Source: an uncultured Lachnospiraceae bacterium | GTDB lineage: Bacteria; Bacillota; Clostridia; Lachnospirales; Lachnospiraceae | Direction: 5' to 3' | Assembly (NCBI GenBank): GCA_947643615.1 | Contig: CANRWO010000023.1 | Coordinates: 1-50,231, forward strand | Length of the DNA stretch: 50,231 nucleotides | Shown here: piece by piece, positions 17,328 through 25,187 of the stretch | How the letters are laid out: the number at the start of each line of letters is the position of its first letter | How positions within the stretch are numbered: the first letter of the stretch is position 1 | Notes under the pieces: model-generated | The model's input: only the letters and a program-made list of their open reading frames with translations | Told to the model about the DNA's origin: nothing | Database searches by the model: none | Made by a program: the position numbers and the translations under genes

Positions 17328-17863
17328 ATTGTTTGGCCTATAGGGGAAAGTATAAAATCGGAGATAGGACATTGGGTATTTTCCAAAGCAAGTAGTTTCT
17401 CTTTCTTGTCGATTCCTCCGGCATAACCCGTAAGACTTCCGTTTGTTCCGATTACTCTGTGGCAGGGAATGATAATGGAAATTCCATTGTGCCCTACTGC
17501 ACCGCCTACCGCTTGTGGGGACATTCGGGGAAGTCCTTTTTGTCTCGCAATTTCTGCTGCGATTTTGCCGTAAGAGAGAGTTTTCCCATAGGGTATTTTT
17601 TGCAGGGTTTTCCATACGGAAAGCTGAAAGGGAGTGCCCGTGATATGGAGTGGCGGGTAAAAGTGCGGCTCCCTGCCCGAAAAATAGATATTCAGCCATT
17701 CCAAAGCCTGTTGGAGGATAGGCGTGGCTTTTTCTTCATGTTCCGGGTCAAGGCGGTCTGCAAAATATTTCGCCCCGTCAAACCACAATCCCGTTAACCC
17801 TGTATCATCAGCAGCGACAAGGATACCGCCGAGAGGCGATTTGTAATGTGTTATATACTGCAT
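17309..17863 (-). CDS. ogt: Methylated-DNA--protein-cysteine methyltransferase
   Basis: A 184-residue DNA repair protein that removes alkyl groups from O6-alkylguanine by irreversible transfer to its own cysteine. Seen: the active-site motif IPCHRVIG with acceptor Cys134, preceded by the helix-turn-helix region (YGKTLSYGKIAAEIA) and the QAVGGAVGHN segment. The ATG at 17863 (MQYITHYKSPLGG) is preferred over the one at 17872, which directly abuts the AAAGG ribosome binding site. It stands alone between a terminator and the rubrerythrin gene. Confidence 0.95.
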   Translation of the reverse strand: MQYITHYKSPLGGILVAADDTGLTGLWFDGAKYFADRLDPEHEEKATPILQQALEWLNIYFSGREPHFYPPLHITGTPFQLSVWKTLQKIPYGKTLSYGKIAAEIARQKGLPRMSPQAVGGAVGHNGISIIIPCHRVIGTNGSLTGYAGGIDKKEKLLALENTQCPISDFILSPIGQTIRDSSL

Positions 17864-17999
17864 TTGGCACATCCTTTCATTGTAAGTTAAAGCATTGGTT
17901 AGCGCCAGATGGGACTTTGCCCCTTATCCTTATAGCCGTTATATCGCAGCCCAGGGGGCACATAGTAAAGAAACCGGAAAAGCATATCTGTAAAATGTG

Positions 18000-18036
18000 A
18001 AAAAAGGGATATGCCGGATTGCTCCAACATATCCCC
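18000..18036 (-). terminator. Rho-independent terminator of rubrerythrin
   Basis: GGGATATG (18006-18013) and CATATCCC (18028-18035) form an 8-bp stem; on the minus strand it is followed by TTTTTT (18005-18000). It lies 36 bp after the rbr stop codon. Confidence 0.8.
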
Positions 18037-18071
18037 AAATCCTCAAAACGTTAATTTCTAAGCGTTTCCGA

Positions 18072-18656
18072 TTAACCGAAATATCTCTCGAGAAGTCCCT
18101 TCAGAGCCTTGCCGTGACGAGCCTCGTCTCTTGCCATCTCATGGACGGTATCATGGATTGCATCCAGGTTGTTCTTCTTAGCGCATTTAGCCAGGTCTAC
18201 CTTACCGGAAGTTGCACCGAACTCGCAGTCAACCCTCCATGCCAGGTTCTTTTTGGTGGAAGAAGTCATGTTTGCTTCCAGATCGGAACCCAACAGCTCC
18301 GCAAACTTAGCGGCATGCTCTGCTTCTTCATATGCAGCCTTCTCCCAGTAGAGGCCGATTTCGGGATATCCTTCGCGGTGTGCGATACGGGCCATGCAAA
18401 GGTACATTCCTACCTCGGAGCACTCGCCGTTGAAGTTAGCCTGCAGCTGCTCGAAAATAAACTTTTTGTCTTCTTCACTGATCTCAGGATTATTTTTCAC
18501 GGTTGAGCCATATACACCAAACTCATGCTCGGCGGCAAGGGTCATTTCTCCCTCTACTGCCTTAAACTTATCGGCGCCTACATGACAAACGGGGCACTCT
18601 GCGGGTGCAGCGTCTCCTTCATGAACATAACCACATACCTGACATACAAATTTCAT
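18072..18656 (-). CDS. rbr: Reverse-type rubrerythrin
   Basis: A 194-residue non-haem iron protein that reduces hydrogen peroxide in anaerobes. Seen: an N-terminal rubredoxin-like iron site (C5-x2-C8, C21-x2-C24 in CPVC), then a four-helix ferritin-like domain with the diiron ligand patterns EVGMYLCMARIAHREGYPEI and YEEAEHAAKFAE, ending in MARDEARHGKALKG. The rubredoxin domain lying first is the 'reverse' order known in clostridia. Start ATG 18656 has AAGGAG at a good distance. It is 93 bp downstream of the PerR-like gene on the same strand and ends in a clear terminator, so the two probably form an oxidative-stress operon. Confidence 0.95.
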   Translation of the reverse strand: MKFVCQVCGYVHEGDAAPAECPVCHVGADKFKAVEGEMTLAAEHEFGVYGSTVKNNPEISEEDKKFIFEQLQANFNGECSEVGMYLCMARIAHREGYPEIGLYWEKAAYEEAEHAAKFAELLGSDLEANMTSSTKKNLAWRVDCEFGATSGKVDLAKCAKKNNLDAIHDTVHEMARDEARHGKALKGLLERYFG

Positions 18657-18749
18657 AATACTTATCTCCTTTTTTATTATTTTGCCGGCAAACAATGACC
18701 TGTACAGGCCTTGTCCACCGCAAGGTTTCCATTTAAAAGCACGCTTGGG

Positions 18750-19145
18750 TCAATGAGGGGATATAGAAGTGCAATGGCTGCAAGTCCCGTAAAAGTGGGT
18801 GACATGGCCCTGGATATGGCCTTCAAAATTTGCACCCGCAACCTCTATAATGCTTTCAATGCTGTCCATCTCCAAATCCGTCACACTGCCGCATTCCGTG
18901 CAGACAAAATGATAATGGGGAGAGGTATCGGCATCAAAGTGATCTACACCGTCACCTACGCGCAGGCGATTGATCTCACCAATATCCGCTAAAAGCGTAA
19001 GGTTCCGGTATACGGTTCCCAGGCTGATGTTGGGGTCTTGCTTCCGCACATTCGTGTATACAATATCCGCAGTGGGATGATCCTTTCGGGTCATCAAGAA
19101 ATCCTTGATCCTTTCCCGCTGCCTACTGTATTTCAGCGTTGCCAT
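18750..19145 (-). CDS. perR: Fur-family regulator, PerR-like peroxide sensor
   Basis: A 131-residue Fur-family repressor. Seen: an N-terminal winged helix (ISLGTVYRNLTLLADIGEI), the metal-sensing segment HFDADTSPHYHF, and two structural zinc motifs CTEC (82-85) and CSHC (122-125). In PerR, iron-catalysed oxidation of a histidine releases DNA and switches on peroxide defence; the neighbouring rubrerythrin supports PerR over Fur or Zur. The ATG at 19145 is chosen because the longer frame would run through a palindromic binding box at 19166-19178. Probably autoregulated. Confidence 0.88.
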   Translation of the reverse strand: MATLKYSRQRERIKDFLMTRKDHPTADIVYTNVRKQDPNISLGTVYRNLTLLADIGEINRLRVGDGVDHFDADTSPHYHFVCTECGSVTDLEMDSIESIIEVAGANFEGHIQGHVTHFYGTCSHCTSISPH

Positions 19146-19165
19146 ACTTGCTCCTTTTTGAAAAC

Positions 19166-19178
19166 AGTAATTATTACT
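19166..19178. promoter_or_regulatory. PerR/Fur-type palindromic box
   Basis: AGTAATTATTACT is a perfect 6-1-6 palindrome 20 bp before the perR start. It keeps the AAT-N-ATT core of the PER box (consensus TTATAATNATTATAA), with about nine of fourteen positions matching. It implies autoregulation of perR and, through readthrough, of rubrerythrin. Confidence 0.6.
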
Positions 19179-19258
19179 ATTTTTATTATACATATTTTTT
19201 TATGCATGTCAACAGGTTTTTAATAAAATAATGCGCAGGCCGTTTATCCGATTTGGAT

Positions 19259-21529
19259 TCAGTGCCATTCCGGGATAACAGTGGGAGCAATTTTTTCAAC
19301 CCGCTCCAATCGTTCACCCAGACGGCTCAAAAGTTCATTGGTGATGGTGCCGCACCGGGAGGCAAGCTGGACGGCGGTTATTTCTGATTCCCCGGAGATT
19401 CCGATGAGGACTGCTGTGTCCCCGGCAGAAGTCTTCGGGATGCCGCTGACATCGACCAATGTCTGGTCCATACAGATCTTGCCGATGACAGGAGCTTTGC
19501 TGCCGTGGAGAAGCACATATCCTTTGCCGCAGGACAATTCTCTTGGCAGGCCGTCGGCGTAGCCGATGGAAAGTACGGCTATCCGCATGTTCTTCTCAGC
19601 AGTAAAGGCAAGGCCATAGCCTGCGGACTCTCCGGAAAAGAGCATCCGGACGGAAGTTACTCTGGCCTTCAGGGACAGAACGGGCACCAGGTGATCCGAA
19701 AAGAAAGCTTCGTCTTCCGCAGAGCTTGGCACTCCATAGAGGGCGATTCCTGCCCTCACATAGTCTGCGTCCAAACCGGGATAATTCAGTAGCCCGTAGC
19801 TGGACTGCAGGTGGAGCCTTGGGCAGGAAATCCCCTGTTCGTCCAAAATCTCCGCTACCCTGTAAAACGCCTGTATCTGATTGTCGGTAAAGGATCGGCT
19901 TTCCGGCAGGGGGGAGTCACAGGTGCACAGGTGGGTAAACATTCCGTCCATGGACAGGTTGGGCATTTCGAAGACGGCAAGGATGTCCGTAATCTCTTCA
20001 CAGCGGATGCCGATTCGGTGCATACCTGTGTCAATCCCTATATGCACATGGAGCGGGATCCCCGCACCGGCAAGCCTTTCGGCGTATTCGTAGTCGATGA
20101 CGGTTTGGGTGAGTCCGTAACGGGCAAGAAGTGCAAAATCTTCCGGCGGGGTATAACCCAGGATCAGGATTTCGCCTCTTATGTTTGCCTTACGCAGGGA
20201 AATCCCTTCTGAGAGGCAGGCTACGCAGAAAGCGTCTACCCCAATGCGGTTTAATTCCGTAGCAGTCCATACCGCGCCGTGTCCATACGCATTTGCTTTC
20301 ACCGCAGGCATCAGACGGCAGCCTTCCGGCATGAGGGAAGAGAGATATTCCACATTTTGGGCCAAGGCGGTCCTGTCCAACTCGATCCATGCCCGTCCCC
20401 TGGAAGTATATGTGGACTGTGGAGAAGATATTTCCCCCAATTTTCCGGCCGGTTCTGTTTTTTCCGTAAGCCTGCGGAATATTCCCGCCCGGCGGCAAAT
20501 TCCCCAAGCCTGATCCCAAAACCGGCGGATGGGTACCGCAAAAAAGGGAATTCCAAATCCTGCCCCTGCGGACAGCACGGAAACGGCAATGTAGTGTATC
20601 AGGCTGTTGTTTATAAGAAGGGACTCCAAGTGCATGATTTTCGCCACACCGCGGACCACGATGATTATTGCCGGATGCAGCAAGTAAATCCAAAGGGAAG
20701 CATTTCGTAACCGTTTCCCTGTATTTCCGGGCAGGCCGGGAAGGCACAGCAATGTCCGGTACAGGAAGGCAGCTACCGGAACCAGCATAAGGTACATACT
20801 GTCGTGGCGTTGCCAGGAAAAGCAGCGCAGGAGAAAGGCTTCTCCAGTCATAAGCAGGAAGGACAGTGCCAGCATGGAAATATATACAATTCCTCCGCGC
20901 CGGCTCCCCTTGGAACACCATATTCCGAGGGTCAGGAACAGAGGCGCAAAAAACAGGCCGTTCCTGGTGTAGGAGCAGATCCGGAAGAATACTTCGTAAG
21001 CTGTCTCCAGGGGAGGCAGTTTCCGAACCAATCCAAAATAGCTGTCTCCCAATAGTCCAATGAAATATAATACTGCCGAGACGGCAATCATCCCCCGGAG
21101 CTTCATAAACCTGCTCATCAGGTATACCGTCAAGACACCGAGGATACAGGCGGGAAAATACCAGAGATGATAAAATGTGCCGTCAAATAATAACATCTTC
21201 ATGGCAGACAGAAATGTCATGCCCTGATAGTGCCCGGCGTAAATGCCAACGGGAAGGTATAGCAGGATCGCGGCGGCATATAAGAGCAGTATTTTGCGCA
21301 GATAATGCAGAAGGCAGAGCCTGGAGGGATTGTCTGCCATTTTTTTTACCGTGAACTGTCCTGTTACCATAAAGAAAAAGGGAACCGCTATCCTGGCCAA
21401 AACCCGTGTCAAAAAGAAATCCCCTTCCGGGCTGAAGGCCCCAAGGGGCGAGGTGTGTATGGCCACCACCAACAGCGCCGCGACCAGGCGAAAGCGGTCA
21501 AGCCATCCGTAGTTGTTGCTGGTATGCAT
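19259..21529 (-). CDS. vanT: VanT-type membrane serine/alanine racemase
   Basis: A 756-residue fusion. Residues 1-340 are an acyltransferase-3 type integral membrane domain of about ten helices; residues ~378-756 are a PLP-dependent alanine racemase domain with the PLP lysine at 411 (AVKANAYGHG) and the catalytic tyrosine at 638 (SAGYG). This domain pair is the hallmark of VanT, which makes D-serine for peptidoglycan ending in D-Ala-D-Ser in VanC/VanG-type glycopeptide resistance. The position equivalent to Tyr354 of Geobacillus alanine racemase is Asn731 (GTITNE against GTINYE); Asn there is the VanT state and is known to favour serine. The start has GGAGG seven bases upstream and overlaps the end of vanXY by 32 bp, so they are translationally linked. 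A housekeeping alanine racemase would lack the membrane domain. Confidence 0.88.
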   Translation of the reverse strand: MHTSNNYGWLDRFRLVAALLVVAIHTSPLGAFSPEGDFFLTRVLARIAVPFFFMVTGQFTVKKMADNPSRLCLLHYLRKILLLYAAAILLYLPVGIYAGHYQGMTFLSAMKMLLFDGTFYHLWYFPACILGVLTVYLMSRFMKLRGMIAVSAVLYFIGLLGDSYFGLVRKLPPLETAYEVFFRICSYTRNGLFFAPLFLTLGIWCSKGSRRGGIVYISMLALSFLLMTGEAFLLRCFSWQRHDSMYLMLVPVAAFLYRTLLCLPGLPGNTGKRLRNASLWIYLLHPAIIIVVRGVAKIMHLESLLINNSLIHYIAVSVLSAGAGFGIPFFAVPIRRFWDQAWGICRRAGIFRRLTEKTEPAGKLGEISSPQSTYTSRGRAWIELDRTALAQNVEYLSSLMPEGCRLMPAVKANAYGHGAVWTATELNRIGVDAFCVACLSEGISLRKANIRGEILILGYTPPEDFALLARYGLTQTVIDYEYAERLAGAGIPLHVHIGIDTGMHRIGIRCEEITDILAVFEMPNLSMDGMFTHLCTCDSPLPESRSFTDNQIQAFYRVAEILDEQGISCPRLHLQSSYGLLNYPGLDADYVRAGIALYGVPSSAEDEAFFSDHLVPVLSLKARVTSVRMLFSGESAGYGLAFTAEKNMRIAVLSIGYADGLPRELSCGKGYVLLHGSKAPVIGKICMDQTLVDVSGIPKTSAGDTAVLIGISGESEITAVQLASRCGTITNELLSRLGERLERVEKIAPTVIPEWH

Positions 21530-22283
21530 CCTGCTTCCTCCATTCTGTCAATATAAAACCGTCCGTATTATTGCCGGAAACGGTATAGGGATGATCTTTC
21601 GGGAGAACTAAGGGAGAGAGTGTTTTGTCTGCTTTAATATAGGAAATGGAATAAACCCGGCTTCCGTCTGCGTACAGGTAAGGATTATCCCGAAAGGAAA
21701 ATTGCTTGAGAAAGCCGATGTATTCTTCCAGGCATAATCCGTGCTTCGTTATGATTTCCGCATGAGGTGCGCCCACATACCGAAAATGCCAGGGTTCATG
21801 CCCGATGCCTGTTACCGATTCCTTTCCGGCGGGATACCGTAGGATGAAGCCGTATTTGGGAGCCTTTTCCCGAAAAGCCTGACAGATGCCGGTGTAGGGA
21901 AAATCGGGGCGGATAAAGTCCACATGCTCCCGGCGCAGTCCCAGGTCGATGGCGAGTCCCGTCTGGTGTTCGCTGTGGCCGGGAAAAGCTACGAACTTGC
22001 GGGTAAATTCGGGACCGTTTTCTTCCATGCTTTCATCCCAGATCCGTTGCTGTTCTTCCCGGGAGCGCCAGCCGCTGACAGGGACAATGTGCCGCCAGCC
22101 GTCTATTTCTGACATAAGCTGTGTGAGAAGCGCACAGGCATTTCTGTTTAACAGGATTTCCGGGGCGTCTTCCAGAACCGGAACAGGGAAGCCGTATGAA
22201 TCCCTTTGGAAACCACAAGCCTGATTTACAAGGATCAAATTGCCGGTGTGGATTTTGTCTTGTGTTAAGATTAATTTTTCCAT
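21498..22283 (-). CDS. vanXY: VanXY-type D,D-dipeptidase/D,D-carboxypeptidase
   Basis: A 261-residue zinc peptidase of the VanY/VanX group. Seen: S104-x-H106-x-x-G-x-A-x-D113 (SEHQTGLAID) and the catalytic E163-P-W-H166 (EPWHFRYVG), which supply the zinc ligands and general base. There is no signal peptide or membrane anchor, which matches cytoplasmic VanXY enzymes (VanXYG is about 254 residues) and not membrane-anchored VanY. Its role there is to remove normal D-Ala-D-Ala precursors so D-Ala-D-Ser precursors are used. It is followed directly by vanT. The D-Ala-D-Ser ligase that normally precedes vanXY is absent: the 682 bp upstream hold no ligase. A different wall-recycling role is possible. 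Confidence 0.85.
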   Translation of the reverse strand: MEKLILTQDKIHTGNLILVNQACGFQRDSYGFPVPVLEDAPEILLNRNACALLTQLMSEIDGWRHIVPVSGWRSREEQQRIWDESMEENGPEFTRKFVAFPGHSEHQTGLAIDLGLRREHVDFIRPDFPYTGICQAFREKAPKYGFILRYPAGKESVTGIGHEPWHFRYVGAPHAEIITKHGLCLEEYIGFLKQFSFRDNPYLYADGSRVYSISYIKADKTLSPLVLPKDHPYTVSGNNTDGFILTEWRKQDAYQQQLRMA

Positions 22284-22303
22284 ACGGATAACAAAGCCTT
22301 TCT

Positions 22304-22471
22304 TCTAGTGTAGTGACCTGATTACTTTCAGCTAAATAGCGCAGAATGAATTTTCAGCCTGCAAGGCAGATTTCCGACGGCGTAGTGGTGGCTACGTCTA
22401 GGAAATCTAACGCTGCAGATGGAAATTCAGGCAAGATATTTAGCGAAATGTAATACGGTCAGTACACTAGA
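22304..22471. repeat. Long imperfect palindromic element (MITE-like)
   Basis: The ends CTAGTGTAGTGACC (from 22305) and GGTCAGTACACTAG (to 22470) are near-perfect inverted repeats. The similarity continues inward almost to the centre (left GCTAAATA, TGAATTT, AGATTTCC and CGTAG all reappear as reverse complements on the right), leaving a loop of a few bases near 22387. Any transcript would fold into one hairpin with ~80-nt arms. No ORF is inside. It lies between divergent vanXY and the kinase gene. Probably a non-autonomous mobile element or a REP-like element; the family is not recognised. Confidence 0.7.
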
Positions 22472-22687
22472 TGTTATTTGATGCCAAAATTGTATCAGTG
22501 AAAAGCTTTCCGTATATAATTGATTCCTTTCCAAAACCCTAATGTTTTCCTACGCAAATCTTAAAATTTTCATAACGCCACAGAAAAATTTATAATATCA
22601 TGTGAAAACTAATTGTTTTACAAAAAAGTTTACACTTTTTTTAGGATTATATTTTTAGGAGTTTATTCCTTTCCCCTGAGAATATGG

Positions 22688-22693
22688 TATAAT
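22688..22693 (+). promoter_or_regulatory. -10 element for the kinase/regulator operon
   Basis: TATAAT in GGTATAATATCC. The preceding sequence is AT-rich, but no clear -35 sits 17 bp upstream. Transcription from here would give a ~270-nt structured leader before the kinase gene. Confidence 0.45.
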
Positions 22694-22709
22694 ATCCGCA
22701 AAGGGCAGA

Positions 22710-22772
22710 GTCAAGCGGGCGGATAAGCAGCTGCCGAGCTTGCTCGAGTAGATGCTTATCTGCCCGTTTGAC
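22710..22772 (+). other. Large leader hairpin 1 upstream of the kinase gene
   Basis: Arms at 22710-22729 and 22753-22772 pair over 20 bp with only G-U type exceptions (core GCGGGCGGATAAGCA against TGCTTATCTGCCCGT). The loop carries its own small complement (CGAGC/GCTCG). No T-run follows. Confidence 0.6.
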
Positions 22773-22784
22773 GAGCGAAGCGAA

Positions 22785-22809
22785 CCCGAAAAACCTTTGG
22801 TTTTTCGGG
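22785..22809 (+). terminator. Leader hairpin 2, attenuator-like
   Basis: CCCGAAAAACC (22785-22795), loop TTT, GGTTTTTCGGG (22799-22809): a perfect 11-bp stem. The T residues are inside the arm and there is no T-run after it, so it is an atypical terminator; it may be an attenuator or an RNA stabiliser. Confidence 0.45.
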
Positions 22810-22810
22810 G

Positions 22811-22870
22811 GACTGCCCGTAGAATGGGGAAGTTGCCGGTAGAACCGGGAGGCTGCCCGCAGAACCGGTA
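22811..22870 (+). repeat. Three tandem degenerate 20-bp repeats
   Basis: Units 22811-22830, 22831-22850 and 22851-22870 share TGCC-G-AGAA at fixed positions (for example GACTGCCCGTAGAATGGGGA and AGTTGCCGGTAGAACCGGGA). They directly follow leader hairpin 2 and precede the kinase start. They could be direct repeats for regulator binding or part of an RNA structure. Confidence 0.5.
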
Positions 22871-22934
22871 GAATCGGATTATAGAAAGTCAGGTAATTAG
22901 TGTGAAAAAGGACATTTCACAATCCTGATTTGAG

Positions 22935-22952
22935 TGCCCGCCGAAGCGGGCA
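22935..22952 (+). other. Hairpin next to the kinase ribosome binding site
   Basis: TGCCCGC (22935-22941), loop CGAA, GCGGGCA (22946-22952): a perfect 7-bp GC-rich stem ending just before GGGAG and the ATG at 22966. It could modulate ribosome access. Confidence 0.5.
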
Positions 22953-22965
22953 GATGGGAGTTGGC

Positions 22966-24447
22966 ATGAAATTTAAGACTCGATTATATATTACATTCAC
23001 TACAATAGTAATGCTTCCTATGGTATTGACGGCGCTAGCTTTCTTTGGCATCGGCATGTACCTTATGAATGTACAGAAAGGCCTTCCCTTTGCCAAGTTC
23101 GAGTATTTGGACGTCACAGAAAATATGCAGGAAATAGCGGAGAATACGGATGAAGCATACTTTGTCCTGCGCAGGCAGGCAGAGCAGGATCCTTCGAAAC
23201 TTGCGGACATGGATTTCCTTGCGGACGTCAGTTCCAATATTGCCAGAAGAACTACTTATATCATTGTCAGGAAAGGGACAGAGCTGTTTTATACGGATAA
23301 TGAGGAGGCTGCCAAGGTGATTTTTTCCGAATTGCCGGAATATGGGGACAGTGCGTTATCGGAAAATGCGGCAATTTATTTTGATGAACTGAATAAGTTT
23401 GTGAAACAGGTGAATTTCCTTTTTCCGGACGGCAGTGAAGGCAGCGCCTTTGTGGTGACAAAGGCCAATGCATTGATTTCAAAGCATTTACTGGTGGATA
23501 TGTTTGTTGCCATTCTTGCCATTTTGGTGTTTACCAGCCTGATGCTGACACGATGGATCCACAGGAGTGTCTTTTGCCCCATCAATGAATTGAATATTGC
23601 CATGCGTAACATTAAGGAGGGAAATTTTGAGTATACGTTGCAGGTGGATGCAAAAGGTGAAATTGGTGACTTATACCGGGATTACGAGGACATGCGGCTC
23701 AGGCTGAAGGAGTCTACGGAGGAGAAGCAGGAACATGAGAAACAGAACCGTGAGTTGATCAGCAATATTTCCCATGACCTGAAAACGCCCATCACGGCTA
23801 TTAAAGGTTATGTGGAAGGCATTATGGACGGTGTGGCGGATACTCCGGAGAAGATAGACAAATATATCAGGACCATCTATAACAAGGCAAATGACATGGA
23901 CAGGCTGATCAATGAACTGACTGTTTATTCAGGGATTGACAATAACCGTATTCCATATAATTTCCACCGGATAAATGTGGCGGACTATTTTGGGGATTGC
24001 CTGGAAGAGGTGGGCATGGATTTGGAGCAAAAGGGGATTGAGCTGAATTATTCCAATTATATACAGCCTGACACCATTGTCATTGCGGATCCCGAGCAGA
24101 TGAAGAAGGTCATTAATAATATCATAAGCAATAGTGTAAAATATATGAATAAACCTAAGGGTGCCATTGACATCCGCATTTTGGATGAAGCGGATTCCAT
24201 ACGCATTGAGATTGAGGATAACGGAAAAGGGATTGCGCAGAAAGATTTAAGCAAGATATTTGAAAGGTTTTACCGTACCGATGCTTCCCGGAATTCTGCC
24301 CAGGGAGGCAGCGGCATCGGACTTTCCATTGTGAAGAAGATCATTGAGGATCATGGGGGATATATCTGGGCAACCAGTAAGGAGGGGGAAGGGACCTGTA
24401 TGCATTTTGTGTTAAGAAAATATATGGAACTGCAGAACGAAGACTGA
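22966..24447 (+). CDS. Sensor histidine kinase
   Basis: About 493 residues. Seen: an N-terminal membrane helix (TFTTIVMLPMVLTALAFFGI), an extracytoplasmic sensor of ~150 residues, a second helix (LLVDMFVAILAILVFTSLML), a HAMP linker, the phosphorylated His270 in ISNISHDLKTPITAIKGYVE, and ATPase boxes (N: NNIISNSVKYM; G1: EDNGKGI; G2: GGSGIGLSIVKKI). It phosphorylates the response regulator encoded 21 bp later. The ATG at 22966 has GGGAG six bases before it; the upstream in-frame GTG and ATG lie in the hairpin leader. It is divergent from vanXY/vanT, so a wall-stress role is possible but not shown; it does not carry clear VanS-specific marks. Confidence 0.92.
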   Translation: MKFKTRLYITFTTIVMLPMVLTALAFFGIGMYLMNVQKGLPFAKFEYLDVTENMQEIAENTDEAYFVLRRQAEQDPSKLADMDFLADVSSNIARRTTYIIVRKGTELFYTDNEEAAKVIFSELPEYGDSALSENAAIYFDELNKFVKQVNFLFPDGSEGSAFVVTKANALISKHLLVDMFVAILAILVFTSLMLTRWIHRSVFCPINELNIAMRNIKEGNFEYTLQVDAKGEIGDLYRDYEDMRLRLKESTEEKQEHEKQNRELISNISHDLKTPITAIKGYVEGIMDGVADTPEKIDKYIRTIYNKANDMDRLINELTVYSGIDNNRIPYNFHRINVADYFGDCLEEVGMDLEQKGIELNYSNYIQPDTIVIADPEQMKKVINNIISNSVKYMNKPKGAIDIRILDEADSIRIEIEDNGKGIAQKDLSKIFERFYRTDASRNSAQGGSGIGLSIVKKIIEDHGGYIWATSKEGEGTCMHFVLRKYMELQNED

Positions 24448-24468
24448 TGAAGGGAATGGAGAGAGAAA

Positions 24469-25161
24469 ATGAGCAAGATATTAATTATTGAGGACGAGGT
24501 TGCCATAGCAGATTTGGAGAGGGATTACCTGGAGCTGTCCGATTTTGAGGTGGATATTTCCAACAGCGGTGACGAAGGACTTGCCACGGCGCTTACAGGG
24601 GGATATGACCTGGTTATTTTGGATCTCATGCTGCCGGGAATGGATGGCTTTGAGGTGTGCCGCAAGATCCGGGAAGAGAAAAATATCCCTATCCTGATGG
24701 TTTCCGCCAAAAAAGATGATATAGACAAGATCCGGGGACTGGGATTGGGCGCTGACGATTATATGACAAAGCCTTTCAGTCCCAGTGAACTGGTAGCCAG
24801 GGTGAAAGCACATATGGCGCGATATGAGAGGCTGGTAGGGACAAACCAGAAACAACAGAATGATATTGTGGAAATTAGGGGTATCCGTATAGACAAGACG
24901 GCCCGTAGAGTTTATGTGGACGGTGTGGAGAAGACTTTTACCACCAAAGAATTTGACCTGCTGACATTTCTCGCGGAGAACCCAAACCATGTCTATACAA
25001 AGGAAGAGCTGTTCCGGGAAATTTGGGATATGGATTCCATCGGTGACATTGCCACGGTTACCGTACACATTAAGAAGATCCGTGAGAAAATAGAAGAGAA
25101 TACCGCCAAACCCCAGTATATAGAGACAATCTGGGGTGTGGGGTATCGGTTTAAGGTATAA
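24469..25161 (+). CDS. OmpR/PhoB-family response regulator
   Basis: A 230-residue two-domain regulator. Receiver: acidic pair in LIIEDE, phospho-acceptor Asp52 (LVILDLMLPGMDG), and Lys in MTKPFSPSEL. DNA-binding winged helix at the C-terminus: FTTKEFDLLTFLAENPNHVY and TVTVHIKKIREKIEENTAKP ending IWGVGYRF. Start ATG 24469 with GGAGAG upstream. It is the partner of the preceding kinase. Target genes unknown; the adjacent leader repeats and vanXY promoter region are candidates. Confidence 0.94.
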   Translation: MSKILIIEDEVAIADLERDYLELSDFEVDISNSGDEGLATALTGGYDLVILDLMLPGMDGFEVCRKIREEKNIPILMVSAKKDDIDKIRGLGLGADDYMTKPFSPSELVARVKAHMARYERLVGTNQKQQNDIVEIRGIRIDKTARRVYVDGVEKTFTTKEFDLLTFLAENPNHVYTKEELFREIWDMDSIGDIATVTVHIKKIREKIEENTAKPQYIETIWGVGYRFKV

Positions 25162-25187
25162 ATGCGGGAAGAGGAACATGTTGTTTT

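Noticed and set aside
22966..25161. Calling the two-component pair vanS/vanR
   Set aside because: They are next to vanXY/vanT but divergent, in kinase-first order, and have only general family features; proximity alone is not enough.
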